This document shows positions 26,711 through 37,630 of a stretch of 64,000 bases of DNA, piece by piece. Every line of letters begins with the position of its first letter. Positions within the stretch are counted from its first letter, which is position 1. The notes beneath the pieces were generated by a model. The model saw nothing but the letters and a program-made list of their open reading frames with translations, was not told where the DNA came from and searched no databases. The DNA comes from Monilinia fructicola (taxonomy: Eukaryota > Ascomycota > Leotiomycetes > Helotiales > Sclerotiniaceae), in assembly GCA_008692225.1 (NCBI GenBank), contig VICG01000006.1:1803501-1867500 (forward strand). Reading direction: 5' to 3'. Both the position numbers and the translations under genes were made by a program.

Positions 26711-26872
26711 TATTATATAATAAGATAGAAATTAAAGGCTAAAAGAGGGACGGTAATATAAGTAGAATTTTATGAAGGGGAAAGGAATGGGATCCGAAGG
26801 ATTCCGTTCCTTTATAGGACTAGCGTGGGCACGTGATGCCAAGATGCTTGGCATCACGTGCCGATCTTGACA
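26711..26872 (-). repeat. 5' LTR of the Gypsy element
   Basis: On the minus strand it begins TGTCAAGATCGG. A TATA-like CCTATAAAGG follows about 50 nt in. The outer two thirds is GC-normal; the inner end (26711-26760) is heavily A/T-converted relative to the other LTR. It contains a perfect 16-bp inverted repeat (26828-26862). Confidence 0.85.
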
Positions 26873-27360
26873 GTGGTTGGTTAATATTCATATCAAAGTA
26901 AAAATTATTGTAAGGGCTTATCTCGCTTAATTCTTTAGCTTAGATACAGTGCAGTATATCGGTGTACGGAGTAAGGAGTGAATGAATGAATAAAATATAT
27001 TAACCTCATGGTCACATGACCATACTAGCTTATCTCGCCTAGCTTATCTTTCAGCTCAGCTTAGTCAGCGGATCTCATAATTTGGTACGGAGTACTTATA
27101 TAAAACCTTGAAGTGATTGATTCCATTTGGATAATTGTTGTATATTTTCATATCTTCGACTTCTTGCTTAATAAGTGAATTTTTCGTTTCTATATTGGAC
27201 TGGAATCATTCATTCCTTCACTCGTCCACGGCTTATATGACAACATTGAATATTAATACATACCAAGTAAAAACCTTTAGATCTTCTTTCGAGCGCAGCG
27301 AGCTTGGGGGTTTGGGGGCTTGCCCCCATGAAAAAGAATATTTTGTGGAACAGTTATGAA

Positions 27361-27366
27361 TTGATG

Positions 27367-27410
<44 letters not shown>

Positions 27411-27438
27411 TGATTGATTGATTGATTGATTGATTGAT
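27361..27438. repeat. (GATT)n microsatellite
   Basis: About 18 tetranucleotide units, with one interruption near 27408. Confidence 0.95.
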
Positions 27439-29657
27439 CGTACTATTGTTTCTTTCTATATCAATTTGAGAACACGGTTTGTTGAGTCAGGAGCGACAAC
27501 GAAAACAAAAGAATGGCGAAGATAGAAAGAGAAAAGAGGAAAGAGAAAAAAGATAATAGATAACCTGGAAGGGAGAAGAGAGAATAGAAAAGGGGGTAAC
27601 TATTGGAAGCAAGAGAATGGCGAAGGGAGAGGGAGGAGTCAACAAGTATATATATATATATATATGTAATCTTCCATACCCTAGTATTTAGATATTCACC
27701 TAGATACCCAAGGGGAAGTTTTCAATCTCCAGCTATATATATCACATCCATCTACCCAGGTAGACAAAATATAAATATATCATTTATCCAAGATCTATTC
27801 CTAATCCCATAGCCACCAAGGTCAACATCTCGATATAAGATGCTGAAAAGCTTTTAATGCCAAAGACAAATAATGCGGTACACATACACATCCATACATA
27901 TACATATGCTACAATAGACAAAGTAAGACCAAACCTAACCAGAAACAAACCCATAAGCCTCCATCTGGGCATCCATCAACACCCAAATGACATCCCCTAA
28001 AAACCAACTTCTACTTCGCCACCACCATACCAATCTAATCCATAGCCAGGTAACTTTCTCACTCACCAAGTGGCACTAACCATGCCGTCCCCTTTTCCCA
28101 TCTTATCCATGGTAATACCGGCAGTCCCGATCACCTAGCGATTAGAATTCCAATTCCCCCATACCTCTCTTCCATACCCAGAATACCCAGCATACCCAGA
28201 ACAAGTACCCATGTAGAAACAGACCCCTTCGCCTCAACCGGTTCAAGTCAAGTCACGCTCTACAAACTTTGCACCCACCCATCAAATTTCCATCTCAAAC
28301 TCCCATAGAACTGATTACCATGTATCCGTCTCCATATACCATGACCATGTCCAGACACCACATCCCCGGTAAAGTTCCTCCCGCCGGCAGCGTCGGGAAT
28401 GCCGAGGCTAGTCTTAAGGTTATAGGGCTAGAAGACAGAGGCCAAATGTAAATGAAGGGTTTCACCCCAAGATTGCCTCGACCTCTCTGTACCAAGGATC
28501 TAGCATACTGCAAGATCATCATAATATCGACGTAAGAGCCCGATCTAAGCCTAAGTGGCGTGGCTTGCGGTGCGTATTCTGTGAAGGTTAACGTTGACAT
28601 CTAGGCTAATTACTCGAGTAGAACCTAAGAGTGTTTCATGTGATGGATTGATTGATGTGTGTTCGATCCCGCAGCTACGATCAACAACATCACCTCATTT
28701 CAGGATGAATCTTGGGAAATTTAGATTACGGAATTTCTTGGTTTTTCCTTCGGACGCTGTAGCTCTCTCGTGCTGCGTCTAGAACCATGTGTATAATTCT
28801 TCGCTTTTGCTTGGTTGGGCATGGTTTGCTGTAGCAGTAAGGAAGGTTTCCGATGTGGCATCTGAGAAATTTCCCCCGAAGCTTACCTAGGTATCCATGC
28901 CAGCACAAGCGGCCGCAGCTGTTCAGTCGTCCATGCCTGAGGCATAATTGCCGCGGCGACGTCTTCCATGGCCAAAATCCAGAAGATACGTTAACGTTAA
29001 CATCAATGTCAGTAAAGGTAAAAAATATCAAGCCATGAGAGAAAAAAACACACTTTGAGAATACAATATGAGTTCCGTCCCAGAAAATGTATATCCACAC
29101 AAACATCAGTCCAGTACCCCACTATCTAAGCTTAACCTTACATCATCACATCAACTATCGATCTTCATTCCAGATCTCCCTCCCCCCTTTTCGTTTCCGA
29201 GACTCACGTGCTTGATCGACAATGCTCTGCCATATGCAGAACCCTATGATACCGGTATACAATACTGGATATTCAAAGGCGGTAGGATTCGATGTATCGT
29301 ATCTCCACCTCTCCTCCTACATTACCTCTACCCCGAGATACAAAATCCCCGCAGCTGTGCCTGAAGCTTCCTCACTCCATTTCAACACGTCGCGAAATCA
29401 TCAACCCAACCTTCAAGATATCACACCTCAGATCTCTCGAACCAATTCGTGGCCGAAATCTCTTCCTTCTGTCTCTGTGTATGGCTTCTAGGAATTGACG
29501 GGACAAGATATCATCACTGAAGGCAGGCGATGGAAATAGAGTTGACCAAACACTCACTGGATCACTAAGTAATAGATGTGGGTGACTTGTACCTGCATGA
29601 GAGATCAGCGTGCAGCATGCACACCCGCTCTTCCTTCCATGACGAGGCACCAGGAAA

Positions 29658-29662
<5 letters not shown>

Positions 29663-29698
<36 letters not shown>
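29663..29698. repeat. (AT)n microsatellite
   Basis: About 18 perfect AT dinucleotides. Confidence 0.95.
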
Positions 29699-29700
<2 letters not shown>

Positions 29701-30662
29701 ATCTATCATCACGTACAACGCAAGCACATAAACCACGATAGTCCCAACCCCAGCAATGGAACAACGCAGCATACAGCAGCATCAACCCGCCCCTCTCACC
29801 AGCATCAATAGCTAAAAGATAGTAAGCGAGCCTGAGTCGAAGCTCGCATTGTTGAAGGGCAAGATAGCATGGGGGATAGATGTACCGAGAAGATCGAGCG
29901 CGAGAACCGAGGGCCCATTTCGACAATGCGTAGCAAAAGAATGAGGATACGCGACGTGCGATCGCTAGCTGAAGTCTGTCTGATCACGAATACAGCCATC
30001 CCTCTATGAGAGATGCAGTAGACGAAGTGTCATCCGACACAGTTGAAGAGTTCATTAGATACGGAGTTGCGATCCACGAGCGAGGGACAAAGGGATGGGG
30101 CCCGACAGATATGCGAGTGATTTCTTCGCGATGGGAATGACCGCAGCAACGTGGGGTGTTGGATGAAAGAGGATGGTTGCTGGCGCAAGCTTTTCGAGTC
30201 GCGGTATTCATTGCGGTTGGGGCGTGAGTGTTGGAAGTTATGTTATGTTGTGGATGATAGATGGATGGGTCTAGAGCGTTCACCTGATCAATTTCAAAGA
30301 GAGATGTGTATGCTATTTGTCTCATTGCGCTTCATGCCAATTACACTCCATGTTTCTCTCCTCCTCGTTGATATAACGATGCGAAGATAATCATGTGGAA
30401 ATTTGTATAGTAAAAATCATATTCGATAACCTATGAATGCACCAACTTCTGAACAAGAATGAAATGATAAAAGACTCCATTGCTCCATTTTCCTCTCTTC
30501 TCCTCTCTTCTCTTCTCTTCTTTTCTCTCTTCCCCTCTGCCCTCCCCACTCTCCTCTATCTCCTCTCCCCACTCTCCTCTATCTCCTCTTCCCTTCCTCC
30601 TCCCTCCTCCCCCTCTCCCCTCTCCCATCTCCCCTCTCCCCCCTTCCGCCTTCCCCCTTCAC

Positions 30663-31863
30663 TCAAAATTCCTCTTCGGCAAACTGCTGATAATACAAAT
30701 CTTCGTAATCATCCGTCATCCCATCAAGATGTATATGATCCTCCACAGCCTCCATCTGCAAAGCGCACAGTCGCGTATCGTCCAGGTCAAGATACCGAGG
30801 CAGAATGTATTGAGATGGGTCCGCGGTATCGGCGCGCAGAGACAGGACGGAGTGGATATAATCCTGGTAGGTGAAGTTGGGTGGGTCGAGTTCGGGAAGT
30901 TCATATTGGTTGAAAGGGGTGGGTTGTGGCTGGGAGAAGTGATATCTGGGGGAAGGGGATCGATATTGTGGTATGGAGGAGGCTCTTTCCAGGCGGGGCT
31001 GGAATTGGAAAGGCGAGCCGAGCTGTCGTGGCTTGTTGTCAACGTTGATGTTGTCTGTGGAGAATCTAGCACCATTCCCGCCACCCTGAATGCTCGTCTC
31101 TGTTTCTCTAGAATCGTCTCTGTGGTGAGAAAAGGGGGTGTAGTTGCGATGAGGTGCTGGAGAACGATTCTCGGATTTTCCCGAGTAGTTTGATGGGGTG
31201 GGGGAATCATTAATGCGAGAATTTCTGTTTGAGAGTTCCTCGATCGTGATAGGGCAGGTGATCAGTTGGAGTTTAGGTCTGATTGGCCTGTAATTTGTTG
31301 GAGGGTCAGGTCGGCAACGCTTTTGTCGATGTCGGTCTTCCATGGATTTGTTTGGGCGCTTCGCTGGCTCGAGGTCTCCGCTAGGCACAGACTGATAAGT
31401 ACTGGAAGTCGCGTGCGGGGTGACTTTAGATGACGAGGCTAAAGTAGAGCCGCCGTAATGGAGCGGGAATGTGGCAATTGATTGACCATCATAAATAAGG
31501 CCATTCTCTCTTTCTTCCTGATTGTCTTCATACCCATCTTCTAAAACAGAATTGTGTTGATTCTCTGTCGTAGTTAGCTTCCATAATCACACATCCTCAA
31601 ACCAAAAGTAACAAAATCAACATACCAGCATTTCTCTTTCTCTTCCTTTGAACATCCTCAGTGCCGACTGGTCTACGAGTATCTACGACCTCCTCTATAT
31701 TAGCCCTTGTAAAATCACTCATCGAGTTCGCAAACAAGATTCTACTCTGACTCAAAGCTACCAAATCGGGACGAGGTGCATGTGCAGTGAAACTGTTATT
31801 GCTTTCTCGACGATGGAGCATTGTGCGTGACTTGAAATCTTTGGTGGGCCGACCTCTAAGCAT
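30663..31863 (-). CDS. hypothetical protein, basic and disordered N-terminus
   Basis: Two exons (31863-31626 and 31564-30663) join to 379 codons. The 61-nt intron begins GTATGT, has GCTAACTAC as branch site and ends CAG. The protein starts MLRGRPTKDF and has a basic cluster QRKRKRNAG at the splice site. It is rich in Ser, Pro, Asn and Arg. The last ~80 residues are acidic with regularly spaced Tyr and Leu (for example FNQYELPELDPPNF) and end in FAEEEF. I do not recognise a family. Composition suggests a nuclear or nucleic-acid-associated protein with a C-terminal interaction segment, but that is only an inference. A purine tract on the coding strand lies just after the stop. Confidence 0.7.
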
Positions 31864-33975
31864 TTTGATGATGGATGATTGAATGATTGATGAACTTAGA
31901 TATCTTGAGTTTGTGTGAGTGGATGATCTGGTAAATATTTGTTGGTGTGTTGATTAAAGTTTCTCGAGGAAGATGTTGTGGACTTTTGAGAGTCGTTGAT
32001 CAAGAGATCCAGAACTATATGTAAAGGGCAAATCGGTGCTACGAGACACTAATCGAGCGCCAAGTATAGTACAGTAACTCCTATGGACTGTAGAAATGAT
32101 ATTTAAGTTGCTGGGCCTGAGATGAGGAGGTAGTTAGTTCATATATAAATATTCCAAAAGTTACAGCACGCCTAGTCTTCGTTAAGCGAGATTCACCATA
32201 TATTGAATATCAGAAAGATTCTTACATACCATACTTGGATTTACCAATATTTTCATATTCTGCTCGACTCATTTGCTTCTTTAATTTCTTAAACTCATGA
32301 ATTATCTCGATAGTCGCTGTATTGTGGATAAAAGTACTGCCTTGGGTTTGCTCGTGGTAAATTTAAGATTCATTCATAAGATTACAAAATCGATCAATGA
32401 TATCCAATCCACAATAGTACGGATATATTACTCTTTCACTGAAAGATTTGGGAAGCTCATAAACAGGTTGGCCATTGGCTGATTAAACATCGAATGTATT
32501 CTCACAACATATCATCTAAGTGAATGTGCAAAATCAAAAGATACACACATATACAATCTCTTCATTCTTTCTCTTATTGCACTTGACTCAGAGCCTCTTG
32601 CCTCTGAAATTGTTCACACCAAGCATAATAATCGATCTCATGAATCTTCACTGTGATCATGATATTCTTTCAAGCTTTGCTCTTCTGATTTTGATTGTTT
32701 CTTTCACAAGAGGAAAAGCAAGTGTTTCATATCTTGGAATATTCCACAAACTTCCTAGAAAGCGGGGCAGTTAACTTACACTTCACTAGCAATTATAATA
32801 TCAGATTGTATCATTCATTATAGACTCGACAAAGGCTATAAAAGCTCAGCTACCTGGTTCGTCAAAATCAAATGTTCAAGAACTACAGAAACCAACATTG
32901 TATCAAATCCTCAAGCACGAAAGACATGTTATATTCTGGAATAAGGAACTGCACTATTTGAGGCGCTAGTCACTCTTATTATGAACCAAAAAAGATTTCA
33001 AAATTCTTATGGCTGTGTGAGGACGAATACTTTGTTATAGAGAATGAGACCTCTGATGAAGAGCTTGCCATCGAATTAGAGAACTGGAAGAGAGCTCGAT
33101 GGGAGGTTTTCACACTGCTGAAGCTTATACTAGAAATTATACAGCTCAAGGAAAAATCAGAGCATGTGAAGCTTCCCATTCGTTGATATTCATCACGAAC
33201 CATTGAAGCAATCTACAAGATTCTTCATGACATGAATTGTATCGAGTGTGAGATGTTTGACATTTGGTGTCATTGTGAATGTTCAGTCTATGTTGTATAT
33301 GACTTCGGAAATCAAGCATTCATTGCATTAAGGTCTCATGAATATTGAACTCTTGTCTTGTCACATCAACCATGTTCGGGTGAAGAATCTTTATTGTACG
33401 AAGGATCTTTTAATTTCCAACTTGGCCTTTCAAACATACAGACAGACTCAATTGGGCAGTACTCATCCACATGAACTTCATAGATGAGGATAATTACCAA
33501 CTAGGCGGCAAATTATACTGAAGGATATCAGCTGTTATTAATTCTCCATACCCGTCCAGTCATTTCAGACCCTTCTCAACGGAGTTTCGGCCAGTTGGAA
33601 TCTGCACGAGAGATGACTGATGGGTGAACCCCCAATGATTAATTCAAAATATACTAGAACTTGAGAGTGACGATTCATTGGTAGATTATTCACCTACTAG
33701 GCTATCCATGTTTTGAGAAGTGCGAATATCTGCTCCTGATGACGCAGAATGTGAGAGATATGAGTGTATGATTGGGGGCACACTTGTGACTATTTATCTT
33801 GGTAAAGTCGACTTTGACTCAGCAATAAAATACGATTTACTGAAACTTGACTTCCTTAAAAGGGCTCACAGTTTCCTCTTTGCCCCTTTTTTTATTATCT
33901 TTCTGCCAACATCAATTTTCAAGATCAAACATTTTGGAACATCATACATCGCACATACAAACACCAAAAGACACG
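31864..33975. other. intergenic with a possible broken ORF
   Basis: No intact gene. A plus-strand frame of about 75 codons at 32970-33186 reads like protein (SDEELAIELENWKRARWEV, then Leu/Ile/Lys-rich) but has no start codon. The remaining sequence has stops in all frames. Confidence 0.4.
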
Positions 33976-35028
33976 ATGAACGCATTTGAATCTGTATCAG
34001 AGCATGAGTCTCCAGAAACACATGAGAATTCAGAGGTTTTTCCAGATGAGGACCTTACTAAATTCGCCTGCCATACGATTTACGAAGAAAAAAAGTCAGC
34101 CCATGGCCAAATAAACTGGCATGGCATCGCAAGGGCACACAAAAGTCCAGATCATGAGCGTTTCTTTGCATTTATTGACGCCAACGAAGTTCTTTTGAAG
34201 TGTAAACATTGCGAATCAGGTTATATGTCCTCATTCAAAGCATTCCAAGAATTTTTGAGGGCGCTTCGAATAAACTTTCCTGATTATGATTCTCCAACGA
34301 TTGACAGAATGATAGATCTCATGATTATGGAGCTTCTGAGAAAATCAAATGGTGCACCAAATCCATTCCTGGTTTTGTACTCTCTACTGGCGCAAATCAG
34401 TCATTGTAATCTCTCAATGGTGGATGCATGGATGCAGTATCAGGACAAATGCTCGTCGATGATCACGAATTTCAACAACTTCAAAATTATGATTGAGCAA
34501 GCTAGAGATCTTCGGGAACAAGATACACTGGAAAGAAAATACCTTCTTACCAGAATGCTTTGTAATGCGCCAATGAAAGAACTCTTGGAGGATATTGATG
34601 ACGGGGGAAATTTTCAACTTGGCGATGTTTTTGCTACTGTCCTACCAGGCATTTACTTCAATGCACTTAGCTGGAATCAGGCCCACAATCGATTCAACAC
34701 TCTATTCGGATCAGAACTCGGCCTAAAAAACTTCAAGAAGTACATACTTCCGGTAATGCATCGAAGAATGGAGAACATCCTTAGTCGATACTCAGGTCTT
34801 CTCCGGGACAAGTTGAGGGATGAAGGTCATAAGAATCCAGTCCCCTCAGAAACGTTCTGCTCTGAATTCAACAAGAACTCAGGATACAATATGGATGCAG
34901 TTATCCTCAAAGACGTACATTTCACGGTCTTGAGATGTACCAAATATATCCTTAGATGCGAGAAACTCTTGGGCAAGTGTGATGCCGAAAACCAAAGATT
35001 ATATGAACAGTCTGCATCTTGTTTATAA
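33976..35028 (+). CDS. hypothetical protein, member of a local paralogue pair (copy 1)
   Basis: A single open frame of 350 codons starts at ATGAACGCATTTG after an A/C-rich leader. I do not recognise the family. Its middle and C-terminal half align with the next gene: FPDYDSPTIDRMIDLMI/FPSYCTEDIKNAVERYV, LYSLLAQISH/LYTLLANIRH, and FQLGDVFATVLPGI/FQLSDVFHTILPDI. It looks soluble and mostly helical, with one CxxC (KCKHC) and no signal peptide or membrane segment. The frame may continue past the stop through an intron to 35249 (donor GTGTGA near 34976), which would replace the last residues. The pair lies between unrelated genes and ~7 kb from the AT-rich block. Confidence 0.75.
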   Translation: MNAFESVSEHESPETHENSEVFPDEDLTKFACHTIYEEKKSAHGQINWHGIARAHKSPDHERFFAFIDANEVLLKCKHCESGYMSSFKAFQEFLRALRINFPDYDSPTIDRMIDLMIMELLRKSNGAPNPFLVLYSLLAQISHCNLSMVDAWMQYQDKCSSMITNFNNFKIMIEQARDLREQDTLERKYLLTRMLCNAPMKELLEDIDDGGNFQLGDVFATVLPGIYFNALSWNQAHNRFNTLFGSELGLKNFKKYILPVMHRRMENILSRYSGLLRDKLRDEGHKNPVPSETFCSEFNKNSGYNMDAVILKDVHFTVLRCTKYILRCEKLLGKCDAENQRLYEQSASCL

Positions 35029-35039
35029 TCCGGTTACAC

Positions 35040-35249
35040 ATGAAGAAACCTGCCATCCTTCCTAGAAACTGGGCGGGAAGCAGAGGCTTGCAGAAAGCCC
35101 GGGCAAATTATGATATGAATGATGAATCAATCGTTGAGGTTTACCACTATCCATTAATGCCAGTTAGGCAGCTGAATGATCTTCGTGAAATGAAAAGGCA
35201 ATTCTTCCAGCTGCATCCATTATGCGGCCCACCTGCATTGCCTCAATAG
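35040..35249 (+). other. possible 3' exon of the preceding gene, or a small ORF
   Basis: Open frame starting MKKPAILPRNWAGSRGLQKA and ending at TAG. Composition is protein-like. It could join the preceding gene with an 89-nt intron (GTGTGA...TCCTAG), which restores frame. It could also be a separate short ORF. Confidence 0.35.
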
Positions 35250-35779
35250 CTCTCTATATACTTTGAAGATATACATGATGGTTATAATGCGTACAACAGA
35301 AATCAATAATGCGATGAAAGCACCGTTCCTTTCTATCAATCGACAGCTAGAGAGGAAGAAAAAAATATTGGTATCTCTCCTTTCCTAATTCATATACTAG
35401 TTCAAATACACTGGCCTTTCCTCCACATGAGCTTGACTATCTTTCTCTTTATGTGTATCTCTTAACAAGAATAAGATCATCTTCGCAATGATGCTCATGT
35501 TCTTTTTCTTCCACCAGTATTCACTCAAAATTCTTGCCATATATACAGACCATGACTCCATCAATATAAAGCCTCATTTCAGCGATGAGTACACACTGTA
35601 GGAGTCATTGTTTGAATACTGATTCGAAAAATGACTCCTTGCCATTTTGGAATCGAATCAAACGTATCTTACGACTTCCACTTGGGTCTCTTTCTCTTTT
35701 TGGAACATCAATATCAGGTTTGAAATACAACTTCTCTAAGAAACGTCATCCTACATAAATATAAACAAACGAAGACAGC
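35250..35779. other. intergenic between the paralogues
   Basis: About 530 bp of C/T-rich upstream DNA. No gene seen. Confidence 0.5.
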
Positions 35780-37106
35780 ATGGATTCTTCCAATGTAGAA
35801 GAATCAGATATCGTTCTTGTTTCCCCATTTATGCAGAGCGTGTTAGGTGCGGCACTTGATAAGTCTATCAGCGAGATATCCTCCAACATCCATGCGAATC
35901 ATGAAGTTATAGACGCTCCCAAAGGAAGAATATCAGATAGTATGATTACTGAAGGGTGCAATAGAGTTCTAGAGGATGTCCTTGAGGGATCTACCTTAGA
36001 TACTACGCCTAAAGCTACTTTAGAATCATCAGATATCATTGCTGGTGAGAAGTCTGGAAGCTTGGCGAATCCAGCGAAAAAGATAAATCATCGAGGATCC
36101 GCAGTATCGACTCCTTTCCGTCCTGGCGAATTAGAAACACTCTCCGATCCAGGAATTGATAATTGGTACATACATGTTACAGACAGCCTTTCACACGACG
36201 CCGCATCTGAGGAGGTTGACTTCAATTATGGGCCACACATATGTATGCGTTCATTGACGTTCATAAACCAATCTCAGAAAAACAAATTAACTTATAATAA
36301 CAGCAATGAGCAAACCCAACCCAAGAACCGCGAAGATACACGCGTATCTCTCGAGAAATCCGGGCTATTGCTTCGAGAGATTCGGAACACGTGAGACGTC
36401 TACCCACGGCTTTCGCCAAGCACTTGAACGAGAATTTCCCAGCTATTGCACCGAAGATATCAAAAATGCGGTGGAACGCTATGTTTTCGAAGAACTGGAT
36501 AGAGATAAGGAACTGTATACGATTTTGTATACTCTTCTTGCCAACATTCGACATGGTGGACTCGAACTCGAAGACGCTTTGCCAAAAATGAATTCGCTGA
36601 TGTACACAAAGCTTGACTTGGATGCCTTCTCCTCATTAATCGAATACGCGGAAGGCTATAAAGAACAAAAGACCTCCGAAAGTCAGAGATTCCTCACCAG
36701 TTTATTCGACGCCGACGGATTTTTGATGAAGACGGTGCTAGAGATAGAAATCGAAAAGCAAATTATCGCCGACGGCAAGGAAATTGAAGAACATGAGATG
36801 GATCGCAAGGATGGATTTCAACTTTCCGATGTGTTTCATACCATTCTTCCAGATATTTGCCACAATCTCCATGATAAATCATGGGCTCACGTCCTGGATA
36901 AATTCAACCATCAATTCGGATGTCAAATAACTTTGTTTCAACTTAAAGTTGCCAGTCAACCATTACTAGGCCAAAAACTTGCTGAAAAAAAGAGAATATA
37001 CGGAACGACCATCCCCAGCGGCGATCTCTTGACGGCTACGGGTGGAGTTTCTCACTCGGGAGACATCATACAACTAGAGACTGGAGGAAGCAACTTTGCT
37101 TGTTAG
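35780..37106 (+). CDS. hypothetical protein, member of a local paralogue pair (copy 2)
   Basis: Two exons (35780-36242 and 36304-37106) give 421 codons. The 61-nt intron starts GTATGC, has ATTAACTTAT near its end and finishes AACAG. The N-terminal ~165 residues (MDSSNVEESDIVLVSP...) are Ser/Asp-rich with no counterpart in copy 1. From about residue 200 it aligns with copy 1 over ~200 residues, including FQLSDVFHTILPDI. It has no recognised domain. The paralogues share order and strand but little sequence outside key hydrophobic positions, so duplication is old or divergence fast. Confidence 0.75.
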
Positions 37107-37630
37107 TCAATCGCGTTAATATGAGTTTGGGCATTTTTTCTCAATCTCAAAGGCCTTGCTCGAGACAGTATTGGTATCCGAGGCTCCTTTATGGAGCAAT
37201 AACTTCCTCTGAAGAGAGTCTACGTAGGTAACTGAAGGAGAGTGGGAGAAGAATTCTTGAAGTTGGAATAAGATGGCGCAGTATTGCGGAAATGTAGGCT
37301 GATGGCTATATGCTGTGTTTCAATCTAGGCAAACAGACTCTGGAGCCCCACCAAGACTGGGGCCCAGTATAATACATTAAATCGTTGATATTAGATGATA
37401 ACTACAAAAACAGCTGAAACAAACATAGATGAAATAAAGTCCCCCTTCATAAATAACTCAAATGAGCAAGAAATGAATGCCATCCCCCGGCTCTCCCTCT
37501 CCCTCCCCATCCCCAATCCGCTACAAAATTACCAAAACTCGCAGACTTAAATTACATTCCCGCCTGTTCGAAACTCGGAAGAAAAATTAATTGGGCAAAC
37601 TGGTTCCCTCGCTGGATATAACAGACATTT
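37107..37630. other. convergent intergenic region, no gene seen
   Basis: Lies between the 3' ends of copy 2 (plus) and the C2H2 gene (minus). AT-neutral; no repeats noticed. Confidence 0.5.

Larger units (their letters stand above)
16453..26872 (-). mobile_element. complete but RIP-degraded Ty3/Gypsy LTR retrotransposon
   Basis: The element lies between ~160-bp direct repeats at 16453-16611 and 26711-26872. It is flanked by an exact 5-bp duplication, GTGGT, at 16448-16452 and 26873-26877. The minus strand carries remnants in Gypsy order: reverse transcriptase (about 23.8-23.4 kb), RNase H (about 23.1-22.9 kb) and integrase (about 21.9-21.8 kb), all with many stops. A G-rich polypurine tract (AAAGGGGGGGATAG) abuts the 3' LTR. 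Differences between LTRs are mostly C-to-T and G-to-A, the mark of RIP. A second LTR element is inserted at 18117-19903. Without it the element is about 8.6 kb, so roughly 3-4 kb lies downstream of integrase without recognisable content. Confidence 0.9.
26873..30662. other. intergenic, 3.8 kb without a supported gene
   Basis: Contains a GC-rich hairpin at 27291-27327, a GATT microsatellite (27361-27438), TA/AT tracts (27645-27665, 29663-29698) and a C/T-rich tract next to the following gene (30490-30660). The short ORFs lack family features or splice support. Confidence 0.5.

Noticed and set aside
28653..28680. tRNA T-arm-like GTTCGATCCCGC
   Set aside because: No acceptor or D-arm in the flanking bases on either strand.
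28853..29038. Small GC-rich ORF with a NotI site
   Set aside because: Only 61 codons, no family, no splice or leader support.
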